Source: Deinandra increscens subsp. villosa (Eukaryota > Streptophyta > Magnoliopsida > Asterales > Asteraceae). Taken from it: a stretch of DNA of 64,000 nt. Positions 44,301 through 57,055 of this stretch are shown piece after piece (the stretch's first letter is position 1; each line of letters opens with the position of its first letter). Under the pieces are notes generated by a model. That model made no database searches. It worked only from the letters and a program-made list of their open reading frames with translations, and was not told where the DNA came from. The position numbers and the translations under genes were made by a program. The stretch covers positions 25,130,275-25,194,274 of the forward strand of contig JBCNJP010000017.1 of assembly GCA_039602395.1 (NCBI GenBank), written 5' to 3'.

Positions 44301-45893
44301 TGAGACAACGCCGATGGATTGAACTGCTCAGCGACTATGACTGTAAAATCCTGTACCATCCTGGAAAGACTAACGTCGTTGCTGATGCCTTGAGCAGGAA
44401 GGAACGTGTCAAACCCTTTCGTGTCAAATCTCTTGCCATGACCATTCAAACCGGTCTCGTCACTCAAGTTTTGGCAGCGCAAGCTGAAGCCTTGAAAGAC
44501 GAAAACATCTGAGACGAAAGTCTCCGTGGCATGGATCAATACCTCGAAACAAAGCCTGATGGATTACGGTATATCGTTAATCGCCAGTGGATACCCGTCT
44601 ATGGAGATCTTAGGAGTCTAGTCCTTGATGAAACTCATAAAACCCGATATTCTATTCACCCCGGAGCCGATAAGATGTACCACGACCTGCGTATGTTATA
44701 TTGGTGGCCGAACATGAAAGCTAAAATCGCTAAGTACGTTGCTAAATGCTTAACTTGCGCCAAAGTTAAGGCCGAGCACCAGAAACCTTTCGGCTTACTC
44801 GTCCAACCCATCATCCCCGAGTGGAAGTGGGAATGTATTGCTGTGGACTTTATCACCAAGTTACCCAAGAGCCGCAAGGGTAACGATTCCATTTGGATAA
44901 TTGTCGATCGTTTGACAAAATCTGCTCATTTCCTCACCATGAAGGAAAAAGATTCCGTAGAACACTTAAAAAGGATGTACATGAAGGAAATATTCTCTCG
45001 ACATGGAGCCCCGATTTCCATCATCTCCGACAGAGATGGTCGTTTTACCACTTATTTCTGGAAATCTTTGAACAAGGCCATCCGTACTCGCCACGATATG
45101 AGTACGGTCTATCATCCGCAAACGGACGGTCAAAGCAAACGAACGATTCAAACTCTCGAAGATATGTTGCATGCCTGCCTCATTGATTTTGGTAACAACT
45201 GGGATGAACATCTGCCATTGTGCGAATTCTCGTACAACAACAGTTATCACACTAGCATCCAATGTGCACCTTTCAAGGCACTGTACGGAAGAAAGTGCCG
45301 ATCACCTATCTGTTGGTTCAAAGTTGGTGACAGCCAACTAACAGGCCCAGAAGTTGTGATAGAAACCACCGAAAGAGTCACACAAATTCGAGACCGCTTG
45401 AAAGCCGCCCGCGATCGCCAGAAGAGCTATGCAAATAACCGTCTTAAACCCTTATCCTTCGCGAAAGGCGACAAGGTATTACTGAAAGTATCCCCGTGGA
45501 AAGGCGTCATACGTTTTGGCAAACGTTGCAAGTTAAATCCTCATTACATTGCTCCATTTGAAATCATTGAAATGATAGGACCCGTTGCGTACCGACTACT
45601 CCTGCCGCCCGAGCTTAGTAACGTTCACGATGTGTTTCACGTCAGTAATCTGAAGAAGTGCCTTGCCGAAGAAGACCTTACCGTTCCCCTCGATGAGATA
45701 CACTTGGATGAATCCCTACAATTCGTCTGAAGAACCCGCCGAGATCATCGACCGCGCAGTCAAGAAATTGAAGCATAGATGTATACCTCTCGTTAAAGTT
45801 CATTGGAACTCCCGCCGTGGTTCTGAATTCACATGGGAACATGAAGACCAGTTTCGCGCCAAGTATCCCCATCTCTTTCCTGTAGCGGCTTAG
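41316..45893 (+). pseudogene. Tekay-type gag-pol polyprotein pseudogene with chromodomain
   Basis: Gag starts at 41316 (MSRRANHDSDP). After a candidate intron it has the gag domain (PLHFKGTEGAVGLIRWFEKM, 41606) and two zinc knuckles (CKGCKAKGHIHRDC and CFECGSTGHFRNEC, 42374-42493). The protease motif reads FDTSAGKSFVS: codon 42626-42628 is Ser where the family has Gly. RT (about 43190-43700) has an intact FIDDILIYS. RNase H follows (about 44060-44400). Integrase has HHCC (about 44635-44760) and a core whose last catalytic Glu is Lys (codon 45137-45139, GQSKRT). A chromodomain-like tail ends at 45893. Stops: TAG 42317-42319, TAG 43952-43954, TGA 44510-44512; frameshift near 45728. Confidence 0.92.
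41479..41564 (+). other. Candidate 86-bp intron in gag
   Basis: The 5' site is ggtg|GTAAGACT and the 3' site gagtaacttACAG|gtgtcc. Reading through, the frame from 41316 ends at TGA 41595-41597. Removing the 86 bp joins it in frame to the main gag frame (…PGG-VRECSYKDF). Either a real intron or an insertion that happens to carry splice-like ends. Confidence 0.5.
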
Positions 45894-45934
45894 CCATGAT
45901 GACAAGCTGAATTTCGGGACGAAATTCTCCCAAC

Positions 45935-45944
45935 TAGGGGAGGA
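45935..45944 (+). other. Polypurine tract
   Basis: ctaggggagga immediately precedes the 3' LTR and would prime plus-strand DNA synthesis. It follows the conserved tttcgggacgaaa motif. Confidence 0.85.
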
Positions 45945-46494
45945 TGTAACAACCCGTAAGTTTCCAAGGACTTAAACCAATAATATATACTTATGTGTTA
46001 ACTGCGTTACGTAACTGTTTACTTGCAACGTGCAAATTTTGTCATAATCACATTCATTTACAATAGGAATATAGCCTTGACATAGCCTTAATTCATGTTG
46101 AAAACAATACTTGAACATTATGACTTTTTTGCACGAAATGGTCGCCGGAACTTCAATAATAATAAAGCGACTGACCGAATCCATTTATGAACTTTACCAA
46201 ACTATGTGGTAAACGTCAAACATAATCCCATCATCTTGGGATTTGTCGTTATTATCATTAATCATTTTACGTTCATATTACATCATAAACTTTGATCAAC
46301 CTTTATCATTTATCATTCACATATTTCACGTATGACTTTTATAAACAATTTCGTATTAAATAACAATGTGTTTAGACAACGACAACAAAACGAGACTTGT
46401 GATCCAATCCCTACGTTAACATCAATTTATTTTACGTCCAAAACATTTTACTAAACTTCATTAACGTTCAAGACGGATATATTTCACATGCATG

Positions 46495-46538
<44 letters not shown>

Positions 46539-49500
46539 GCAACGCAAATTTTCAATGTTATTAACCCTCGAGTATTTTTATTCCAAATCGAGTCATTGTT
46601 TTTATTATTTTACGTCGTCGCGAATAAATATTTTGTAAAACGTTAAAGCCCGATCCGAATTCATTTATTTTTCTCTCTACCTTTCCCCTTTCTCTCGCGA
46701 CCCGTTCCCCTTTCTCTCCTTGCTCGACCACGGGCTCGAACCCGTGACCCCCTCCCCTTGTTCGGCCGAAACCAAGCAAACAACCAAACCACCTTGCCAT
46801 CTAAATAGTAAGTTGAGTTGTTTTGTACAAGGTTGACTTCTAGGATGCTAATCACATCCATTCCTTATTTCCCTAACATCCTTACAACCTATGACTACAT
46901 AGGTGAGAGAGTTTGTCTCCACAACCAACCAAAACTATGGACGTAAAGGTCCTTAGTTTCCCTCCACCCTCACTTACCTTTTCCCTCTCATTTGTGCAGC
47001 CATTTAACTATACAAACACACACATAAAACACAATTTTAGAATCCCTTGAACCTCCCTTGTGAGCTAGAAACCGGCCGGCCACCCAAGGCTCGAACCCGA
47101 GTCTCTCTTTTTCTCTTTTCGGTCCACAACAAACCCACACACACACTAACACTTGGTCCTTTATTATACCTCCATTTCACACAAGACTTTAAGAACTTTT
47201 AACAATCCCAAGCACTCTCATTTTCCTTCCCTCTCCTCTCTAACCCGTCCCTCTCTCTCTCGATTTCTTTTGAACCGAACCACACACCCACACACTAACC
47301 AAATACTTCCTTTTCCATTTAACACTTCATATATATTCATCCTAATAAACCCTAGCCCCCATAACACTTTCACAAATCAAGAACTCTCTTGCTTCTCTCT
47401 TCTCTCTCTCTCCAAACTCGTAAGTCTTTCTCTCTCTCTACTCTCTCTCTAAATTTTCTACTCAAACTCTCATTCTCTTGATGTTCCATGGTGCTAGGAA
47501 GCTTGAACACTCAAGAATCATCATCACCATCATCATTCACGGCCTCCATCTCCTCCTAGCAAGGTTCCATCTTCACTTATTCTTGTAAAATCTTGTTCTA
47601 ACAAGTATTCTTAGTTTCCTTTCATGACTAGAAAACTCCTTTAGCAAGTCTTGACCTACATTGTTGTCTAAACATCATTTTACCCCATAAAAGCTTACTT
47701 ACTTGTATTTATCTTTATGTTTCACCATGTATTTACCTACTAGAAACTCATGAATGTCTTTCCCTTGAAATATTATGTACAAACTTGGATTTGTAGGACT
47801 TTTATATAAGTATTTATTTAGTTTGCATTTTAGACATTAACTTTGTATATATTTGAGTATTATGTGTTGTTCTTCTAACTTTGGACCCCTTGATGCCTAT
47901 GACACGTTTTTACACTTTTAATATAGTCAAAATATGATATCTTGGACTTTAGAAAGATTACTAGTGCTTAAACTCACCATAGCAAACTTTTACATATAAA
48001 AGTACACCTTAAAAACCCTAGAAAATGCTTTTCACTATAGATCCGTTCTGACCCGAACGTTTAGGCTTTTAAACAGTAGTTTGTGATGGTTTAAATGACT
48101 TTAAAACATGGCCAAAAGATCCCTTAACAATTTACTTGAATTTGGGCACAAACCGGGACTAAAACCGACACCCGACGGGCTCGAAAACACCATTTTTGTA
48201 AGAAAACCCAAATCTGGTCCAAAAGAACTCATAGGATTATTTTAATGGTAAAAACATGTTTACAAATACATATGGTGAATTTATGAATCTAACAGTGTCA
48301 GTTAACGGGCAAACGGGACCAGAACGGCAAAACCGACACAAAATCCACCAAACCGGCAAACTAATGAAAACCGACACTTGAAATAATTATCTACCCATAT
48401 TGGACAGAAAATAATCATATTTTATTTTACTTGATTGATTTCCAACTTAAACGGATAAATATCGTGTAACCGGCAGTTACCGCGAAATCGCCCGGTTTTC
48501 GAATAACTAGTCAAAATAATCAATTTCTTACATGAAAACCCTCTTTTTGACTCAATATTTATTTCTATAAATATTTACCATCTCTAAATATTATTATGGG
48601 AGTTTTTGTATATTTTATTTAATTAAAAATATATAATTTATATTTTTCCAAATAAACACATAACCGGACACTTTCACTTTGACTTTCCAAATTATTTAAC
48701 TCTAAGGCTACCATGACGTCAAGACTTGACCTACCTAATTGGAGTGACACTAATGTCAACCCAATTACCGACTACAGTTTCTGAATCATGTGAGTTTTTC
48801 ACGGCCCCTTTTTCCTTTAAATCTTTGGGGGAGAATTCATACATACATTTTTCCATGTTAGACAATTAGACCTTGTTATCATAACTGTTTCATGTGTCTT
48901 TCCATTGTCCACACTCGTTATCTCATGTTAATTCATGCTATAACCCAAACCCCACTATTAACTGAATCCGATTAATTATCATTTGCAAACGGTAACGTTT
49001 GAATAGATCTATTGGGTTAACGCCCATGCTCTGATTGGTAGCTCCAATCGTGACTCCGTCTTTTAGTCAAAGAGTACAAATTGTTATGTCATATCTATGC
49101 GGTACCAACCGGACAAAAGGTACCAAGAGTGGGTAAACAGTCAGTTTCGGTATTCAGGGTACATGGTAACATTATCAACTAGTCGTATCTGATATTGTCA
49201 ACAATAACATGAACTGTTTCCAATTACTATTTTCATTCAACATTTAACTACTAGCACTTTAAACCTGTGAAACTCACCAACAATTATTTGTTGACCGTTT
49301 TCTCGTATGAATTCTCGGGTACTTGAACTTAATTGATATGCATGCATCGGACCTGCTTGCTTGTTTCCTGCTCTTTGCATCTTAGGACTTTTCATTTGTT
49401 TCTGGAGTATGGTTTAGCTTTTGGAGATTTTCCTGACATAACACCTAACGGTTTCATGTCCTAAAAAATCTTTTGAAAACTTATGTGTTGTAACTTAAAC

Positions 49501-49680
49501 AATTTACTTTTCTCATTACAATTAATCCGCTGCGTAATGATATTGGAAAAACTCCTATTTACTCCAATAATTTAACAATTTCCAAAATGACTCTAGTTGT
49601 TGAACCATCCAGAGTACGTTCAAAACCTTGACTTTGATAACCTTTTTCGCATCCCGACACAAATGTTACAGGGTGTGACA
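45945..49680 (+). repeat. 3' LTR of the Tekay-type element
   Basis: Same start and end as the 5' LTR, with (TA)n at about 46497-46535. It lacks the ~53-bp segment found at 38896-38948 of the other copy. Confidence 0.92.
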
Positions 49681-50821
49681 CCTTTAATGCTCAGTGAAAT
49701 TATCGGGTGGCTTAAAAAGACGAAGGGTTCTGCTTACTATTTCAAAGTCGATATTGAGAAAGCGTTTGACACTCTCAATTGGGGTTTTATTCAGTCTGTT
49801 ATGTTCTAGATGGGGTTCCCAATCAGATGGTGTGTTTGGATCTCCGGTATTCTTAAGGCCTCTAGGATTTCTGTGCTCGTCAATGGATTTCCGACCTCAG
49901 AATTCTCTTGTACTCGTGGCCTTCGACAAGGTGATCCACTCTCCCCCTTCCTTTTCGTGATCACTATGGAGGCACTTTCAGCTATTCTTCGCAATGACGA
50001 GGCTAGGGGTCTCATCAAAAACCTGACTCTCCCCTCGATGGCCCCGTATCTCTCATCTGCTTTTCGCTGATGACGTGCTTTTCCTGGGAGAATGGTCGCC
50101 TGAATACCTTAAAAACATTATCTGGCTGCTGAGATGTTTTTATCTCTCTTCTGGGCTGAAGGTTAATCTTTCGAAAAGCTGCCTTTATAGGATCGGTGTG
50201 GCGGCTACACAAGTGGGGGAAACCGCTTCTATTATGGGTTGCCCTTCTGGTGCACTCCCCATTAATTACTTGGGTTTGCCGATCGGATGCAACATGAATA
50301 TTGCGAAGAGTTGGAAACCGGTTTTCAACAAGTTTCATGGTAGATTGTTGAAGTGGAAAAGCAATAACCTATCGATGGGTGGTCGTCTTACCCTCATTAA
50401 TTTTGTCTTGTCGGTGATCCCGGCTTACTTCTTTTCTTTGTTAGAGCTCCTACAAACGTCCTTGAGGGTCTGGAGAGAATCCGCAAGAAATTCTTATGGT
50501 GCTGTTCGGGAGCTGATCAACGAATACATTGGGTCAAGTGGAGCAGGGTCCTTGCCCCTAAAGAGGCGGGTGGTCTTGGTATGGGGTCCCTCAAAGCAGC
50601 TAACATTGCTGCCCTATCGAAGTGGTTTTGGAGATACAAGCACGAACAGTCTAGATTATGGCGCCGGGTGATCGATGTTATCCACTCAAATGCTTCTGCT
50701 GTGTGGGGAGACGTCCCTGTAAAAATCTCCATTGCTGGTCCGTGGAAGGCCATCTCAAAAATTGAGCACCCTTTGTCCCTTGCTTCCTGTTCCCCTAGTG
50801 ATTTTAACGAAGATTTCCATA
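49681..50821 (+). pseudogene. LINE ORF2, C-terminal RT part (continuation)
   Basis: Resumes the RT exactly where the 5' part stops: MLSEIIGWLKKTKGSAYYFK and DIEKAFDTLNW (about 49687-49787). Then GLRQGDPLSPFLFVITMEAL (about 49917), a FADDVLFL-like active site split by a frame change (about 50062-50085), YLGLPIGCNMNIAKSW (about 50267) and GRLTLINFVLSVIPAY (about 50383). Frames change near 49810, 50065 and 50460. It ends abruptly at the CACTA terminus, so the LINE's 3' end is not in the window unless it lies beyond that element. Confidence 0.85.
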
Positions 50822-51850
50822 CACTACGTCAAAATTCACCTTTAGCCACAAAACCGTGACCAAAGGTGTTTGGTCACATTTTTTTTCTTCCATTCAATCG
50901 ACACCAAAGGTCCCGTCACCTTATGTATCCTACGGCTACGTTACAATATCAATGGCTGAAGCCACATAGAAGTGTGGCTAAAGGGTACGAATATTTGTTG
51001 TTGTAATCAAACAATTCTTCCGGAAAGCTTGGCCAAAGGGTCCTAACGGCCACATGTGTTTGTTTAAGGTGGCCTTTGGAATTATATGGTCACGTATATT
51101 TGTGTTTTAGCCACATATGTTATAAAAACGTGGCCAATGGATTGCTGAAATTATAATTTTTGTCCCAATACGCGTGGCCAAAGGGTGGCAACGACCACGT
51201 TAAAATATGAATAGCGTGGCCTTTGGTATTATATGGTTACATATATTTGTGTTTTAGCCACATATATTCTAAAAAACGTGGCCAAATGGGTTGCTGAAAT
51301 CATACATTTTGTCCCAATACGCGTGGCCAAAGGGTGGCAACGGCCATGTTAAAATATAAATAGCTTGGCCTTTGGTATTATATGGTCACGTATATTTGTG
51401 TTTTAGCGACATATGTTATAAAAACGTGGCCAAATGGGTTGCTGAAATCATACATTTTGTCCCAATATGCGTGGCCAAAGGGTGGCAACGACCACATTAA
51501 AATATAAAAAGCATGGCCTTTGGTATTATATGGTCACGTATATTTGTGTTTTAGCCACATATATTTAGAAAAAAAAAGTGACGAAAGGGTAGTTGAAATC
51601 AGATAATTTGTCCCAATACGCGTGGCCAAATGGTGGCAATAGCCACGTTAAAATATAAAAAGTGTGGCCTTTGGTATTATATGGTCACGTATATATGTGT
51701 TTTAGCCACATATATTTGGAATAAATAAGTGGCCAAAGGGTAGTTGAAATCAGATATTTTGTCCCAATACGCGTGGCCAAAGGATGGCAATGGCCACGTT
51801 AAAATATAAAAAGTGTAGTCTTTGGTATTATATATATGGTCACATATATT
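50822..51850. repeat. CACTA left terminus and sub-terminal tandem repeats
   Basis: After the terminus, a ~115-125-bp unit recurs about seven times: gtggccaaagggtggcaacggccacgttaaaatata...gtggcctttggtattatatggtcacgta...ttttagccacatat. The gtggcc/ggccac motif appears in both orientations. In En/Spm the sub-terminal motifs bind TNPA; by analogy these are candidate transposase-binding sites. Confidence 0.85.
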
Positions 51851-52024
51851 TTCTTAATTACAATTAATTATACTGCATATTAATTAATATAGAGAAACCT
51901 TAAATCATATTATAATTAAAAATTAATGTACATACACTAATCAAATGCTGTTTAAAAAAATAACATACACTAATCAAAGTTTAATTTCTATAATAAATTA
52001 ATTATAATTTCTTGTCGGTGCTCA

Positions 52025-52204
52025 TTAGCTGCTTCTGTTGGATCCGTGTACTAAGTTTCTGTTTATCAGATCTTGACTCAGCTGGTTTGGTGTTAAGTAC
52101 AGTTTCGACGTCTTTTTCCGATCATTATTTACTTGTGTGCGAAATTGACCATGTCCTACCTACAATTCAATAATTACCTAGCTAATTAATTTATTAATTA
52201 TAGG

Positions 52205-52244
<40 letters not shown>

Positions 52245-53870
52245 TTGTCCCTTACAGAATTTACTGCTTTATTTGGTCCACCAAGTTGTCGTTGATTAAT
52301 CATTTGGTTGTTCATAAACGCCATCAGCGTCTCAATTTTTTCATTTTGTTATTTAACCATAGAATTGAGGTGCTCAACCTCTTCATCTTTTTTCACACGC
52401 AGTTGTTTTTCGTTCTTAAGTTGCGCCTCAAGTTTCTCGATGCGCTCTTTTGATCGCCCTTTTCCAGCACCATGCTGCCAATATTGACGGGAATTCACTC
52501 CATAACCCATACCTTTTACGAATCCACCCCTTTCCTTGCCAATGACCATTATCTGGGCATTCGTTCCCGGTTCTGCAGTCAAGGATCCCGCTTTTATTTG
52601 TGTTTCTTTCTCGGCCTGCAGTAATTAATATTTAGTTAATGTAGTGAGGTGTTATTAATTTTTAACATGTAAATAGTTAGGTATATATATTACAATTAAA
52701 CATACTATTTGCTCTGCTAGGCCCTTCATCACAGGCGTCTTGTATTCCCCCTCTTTGTTTACCCTTGCTTTCCTCCACATAAGAGCTCGATCGGGGTCCT
52801 CATCAGCTTCAATCTCTTTGTTTTATACCTTGTATTATAATAATATATATCAGACATGAAACATACATTGGGGGTTCTTAACCATGACTGGCCAGATGTA
52901 ACACTCTTAATTAGCTTATTACCATTTTTTGTCACAGAAAGGATATCCTCCCCGGCCTATGGTATGATCATAAGTATAATGTGCTCGAACCTGTTTTGCA
53001 CTTGTTGACACAGGCTTTCTAACTAAACTGTAGGATATATAATTATATCTCATTAATTATAACATGCACTTAGCTAATTAATTAATGAAAGCCGCAGCTT
53101 GAATTTAAAAACCTGGAATTCTTCAGATTTTGTATATTGTACAAATTTGTCCCAATCTTCTTTTTCCACAATACCGAAATACGGCTTTAGAACTTTCGCA
53201 AGCACATTTGGTTTCGCCAGGTTGGAAAGAATGTATTTTTTACGCAATTTTCTTCTAAAAACCCTTAGCAACCCACCAAGCATTACCATAATAGTATTCT
53301 TTCGACAATTATCAATCTCGAAATATTGCTAAAAAAATAACATAGATTTTTTAGTCACATGCCTTAATGTGAGAAAATGTTTAATATGTTTAATAACCTG
53401 AATCAGAGCCCACATCGTCTTCTTTCTGTCTATTGGCACCTTCTTCCAATCAGGATACTTCAATCCAACCTCTGCCCTTACAATATCTCCTTTAAAACTT
53501 GAAAACTTCGTTCTATGCTCCCCGAAAACCCTTACAGCATTGTCAAATGTTAGTGGCCATTTTTCCCACCATTGTTACTAAATTTGGCACGCCACTTTAC
53601 CAACCGCGACAACCCCCTCTTGCAATTTGTAGTTAGGGAAGTAGAGGTTGTGGATTCCTCATTCTCATTCTCAGTATGAACCTCATCCTCAACTTGGGCT
53701 TCATCGTTTATCATTTCCTCTTCTTCTGATTCCTCATTACGTTCCCCTTCAATGTCAGAATTCTCATTCTCAGTATAAACCTCATCCTCGACTTGGGCGT
53801 CATCGTTTATCATTTTCTCTTCTTCTGAATAATCATGAATGTCCTGCAATGTTTCACCATCACGCTCCAT
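52025..53870 (-). pseudogene. Transposase_24 (TNPA-like, Ptta/En/Spm) gene, six exons, broken
   Basis: This family is the accessory, DNA-binding partner of CACTA transposition. Exons by splice signals: 53870-53398, 53328-53113, 53027-52923, about 52810-52706, 52615-52256 and 52159-52025 (stop TAA). Exon 1 has an acidic repeat (VEDEVYTENENSDIEGERNE and a second copy), then the domain start FGEHRTKFSSFKGDIVRA. Exon 2 has VLAKVLKPYFGIVEKEDWDK, exon 4 DPDRALMWRKARVNKEGEYK, and exon 5 GFVKGMGYGV with a short coiled coil (ERIEKLEAQLKNEKQLRVKK). Lesions: frameshift at about 53553, TAA at 52349-52351 and poor phase agreement around exons 3-4. The strand is opposite to the TNP2-like gene. Confidence 0.75.
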
Positions 53871-54458
53871 TGTAAATGAGTTGAATCCTGAAATAAAATA
53901 AATAGGGAATGAAACAAATGCGATGAAATATTTGAGATGAAAAAACGATCTACTAAAAATGACAGTGAAATTAATACTGACTGAAATTTGGTAGTGATCT
54001 CTTGAAGATTTTAGAGGGAATAAGAGAGTGATGAATCCTGTAGAGGGAAGAAGAGAGTGATGAATCGTTTTGGTGATAAAATTTTGGTGAGAGAGAATAG
54101 GAACTGATTAATGAATTTCAGGGAAATTTGAAAAATGGTGGGAAGTAATTTGGGGATTAATATGATCGATCCGGGTGAAAGAATCTCACCTAATAAGGAC
54201 GTGACAACACTTATCCGATTTAATATAAACTCAATTAATTCCAAACATAGATATAATAGTATCTTAAACATAACTTTAAAATGATCTTTAAGTGTAAAAT
54301 GAAATATTAAGCAATAAATTTAATGATAATTGTATCTCTTAATGGTTGTGATAAATTTCTTTTTTTCTTTTTTTTCTTTTGTCTTATTATTCAGAATATT
54401 TCACATGTGAACACATATGAAAAAGAGCTATATATTTCACATAACCTCACCCTATATA

Positions 54459-54507
<49 letters not shown>

Positions 54508-54512
<5 letters not shown>

Positions 54513-54938
54513 GAAGGGTAAAATGAAACCTCTCCCGAGTTGAGAAAACTTTGAAAACTCTTCAAAAACGGGGTTAAAAAGTTTTTTTTTCCCTTCAATT
54601 TTTTATGGTGATTCTTTACGTTATAGGCTATCCATAGATGGAAAAAATATCAAAAAAACGCCTCGGGCATATTTTTAAAAAAAATAACTCAAAAAACGGT
54701 CTTGTTACATATGTAACACTTTGTACATATGTTTGTTACATATGTAACAACAAAACTTGTTACATTTTATAAATAAATTCCCGAGGCATTTTTTTGATTT
54801 TTTTCCATCTATCGATAGCCTATAACGTAAAGAATCACCATAAAAAATTAAAGGGAAAAAAAAACTTTTTCACCCCGTTTTTGAAGAGTTTTTAAAGTTT
54901 TCTCAACTCGGAGTGGTTTTCACCATAACCATCCCCTA
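54508..54938. mobile_element. TA-flanked foldback MITE, copy 2 of a family
   Basis: Same layout and motifs as 28921-29352: arms with ctcggagtggttttcaccat, aaaacggggt and ggtgattctttacgttatag, and a centre with ttacatatgtaa. (TA)n tracts flank it at about 54463-54509 and 54938-54964. It lies inside the CACTA element, so it inserted after, or travelled with, that element. Confidence 0.88.
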
Positions 54939-54989
54939 TATATATATATATATGTATATATATATCTTACAATGTGTTGTAATATATAC

Positions 54990-56557
54990 ATTACCGTATA
55001 CACCTTATTGGGACACATTGGTCCCAACTGACCCTCGTTGCCCCTAAACACACCTTATTGGTCCTATGCACAACTTATTGGTTATATATATACACCTTAC
55101 TGGGACTCATTGGTCCCAACCGACCCTCATTGCTCCTAAACACACCTTATTGGGCCATCATTGGTCCTAAACACAACTTATTGGCAATCATTGGTTCTAA
55201 ACACAACTTATTGGTTATATACACACTTTATTGGGCCATCTTTGGTTCTAAACACAACTTATTGGCCATCATTGGTCCTAAACACAACTTATTGGTTATA
55301 TACACACCTTATTGGGACTCATTGATCCCAATTGACCCTTGTTACCCCTAAACACACCTTTTTGGTCCTATTGGTTATATACACACCTTATTGGGCCATC
55401 ATTGGTCCTAAACACAACTTATTGGCTATCATTGGTCCTAAACACAACCTATTGGTTATATACACACCTTATTGGGCCATCATTGGTCCTAAGCACAACT
55501 TATTGGTTATATACACACCTTATTGGGACTCATTGGTCCCAACTGACCCTTGTTGCCTCTAAACACACCTTTTTGGTCCTATTGGTTATATGGGCCATCA
55601 TTGGTCCTAAACACAACTTATTGGCCATCATTGGTCCTAAACACAACCTATTGGTTATATGCACACCTTATTGGGCCATCATTGGTCCTAAACACAACTT
55701 ATTGGTTATAGACACACCTTATTGGGACTCATTGGTCCCAACTGACCCTTGTTGCCTCTAAACACACTTTTCTGGTCCTATTGGTTATATACACACCTTA
55801 TTGGGCCATCATTGGTCCTAAACACAACTTATTGGTTATATACACACCTTATTGGGACTCATTGGTCCCAAGTGACCCTTGTTGCCTCTAAACAGACTTT
55901 TTGGTCCTATTGGTTATATACACACCTTATTGGGCCATCATTGGTCCTAAACACAACTTATTGGCCATCATTGGTCCTAAACACAACCTATTGGTTATAT
56001 ACACACCTTATTGGGCCATCATTGGTCCTAAACACAACTTATTGGTTATATACACACCTTATTGGGACTCATTGGTCCCAACTGACCCTTGTTGCCTCTA
56101 AACACACCTTTTTGGTCCTATTTGTTATATACACACCTTATTAGGCCATCATTGGTTCTAAACATAACTTATTGGTCATTATTGGTCCTAAACACAACCT
56201 ATTGGTTATATACACACCTTATTGGGCCATCATTGGTCTTAAACACAACTTATTGGTTATGTACACACTTTATTGGGACTCATTGGTCCCAACTGACCCT
56301 TGTTGCCCCTAAACACACCTTTTTGGTCCTACTGGTTGTATACATACCTTATTGTGCGATCATTGGTCCTAAACACAACTTTTTGGTTATATACACACCT
56401 TATTGGGACTCATTGGTCCCAACTGACCCTTGTTGCCCCTAAACACACCTTTTTGGTCCTATTGGTTATATACACACCTTATTGGGCCATAATTGGTCCT
56501 AAACACAACTTATTGGTTATATACACACCTTATTGGGACTCATTGGTCCCAACTTGT
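54990..56557. repeat. Minisatellite of ATTGG-containing units (~1.5 kb)
   Basis: Alternating short units such as ccatcattggtcctaaacac + aacttattgg, ttatatacacaccttattggg and actcattggtcccaactgac combine into higher-order units of about 125-190 bp. Nearly every sub-unit holds ATTGG (CCAAT on minus). Long ORFs in several frames exist only because the repeat lacks stops; their Leu/Tyr/Thr-rich products are not genes. Confidence 0.9.
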
Positions 56558-56682
56558 TTATATAGCGTGGTTGCAGGTTTTGAAATTTAAAAACAAACAA
56601 CGGAAAATTGAAATTAGCCGTTACGAATTACATCACATGTTTGGGTTTTTAAAATATAAAAAATAAACGGTAAAAAAGTAAC

Positions 56683-56750
56683 GCAATAAGGATTCGAACA
56701 CGGATCATGGTATGTGAATCTAAAGCGCTTCTACCACCTGAGCAGCACCC
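56683..56750 (-). other. tRNA-like sequence with A and B boxes
   Basis: On minus, TGCTCAGGTGGTAG fits a Pol III A box and GTGTTCGAATCC fits the B box (GGTTCGANTCC), about 40 bp apart as in a tRNA gene. The acceptor ends do not pair convincingly, so it is a tRNA pseudogene or a tRNA-derived SINE head rather than a working tRNA. Confidence 0.45.
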
Positions 56751-57055
56751 TGAGTTAGAAGCTACTTTTCATTATAATTTATTTAAATATGATTCTAACT
56801 GTGCCCACTAAATTCTAAAAGAGGCGGGATAAATTAATGAGCGAATTCAATTGAAAATTTCACATATCACTCTCGATTTCCCTAATTCCCCGCTCCCCAT
56901 TTCTCCATTGCTCATTAATCGACATAATTTTCCCTCCGTCATATTACTTCTCCAATAAACAGGTTCACAATAAAGATTATTGAAAAGGGTTTTTAGTATT
57001 AGCAAAAAAATCCTTTTTAATAATCTGTGTTGTTGTATCTGTTAGCAAAACAAAC

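Larger units (their letters stand above)
36045..49680 (+). mobile_element. Ty3/gypsy chromovirus (Tekay-type), 13.6 kb, both LTRs
   Basis: Bounded by LTRs of 3815 and 3736 bp and inserted into a LINE. Target duplication cctat (36040-36044) and ccttt (49681-49685) match at 4 of 5. The order extra ORF, gag, protease, RT, RNase H, integrase, chromodomain is that of the Tekay/Del branch. So are the gaatttcgggacgaaattc motif (45909-45927) and the polypurine tract before the 3' LTR. The two LTRs differ by scattered substitutions and small indels, including ~53 bp at 38896-38948 present only in the 5' LTR, so the insertion is not very recent. Confidence 0.93.

Noticed and set aside
50850..51850. Regular gtggcc repeats considered as satellite or CRISPR
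   Set aside because: They begin at a CACTA terminus and match the sub-terminal repeat layout of that class.
55058..56590. Overlapping long ORFs rich in Leu/Tyr/Thr
   Set aside because: They run in several frames through a tandem repeat that happens to lack stops; no domain and no start context.
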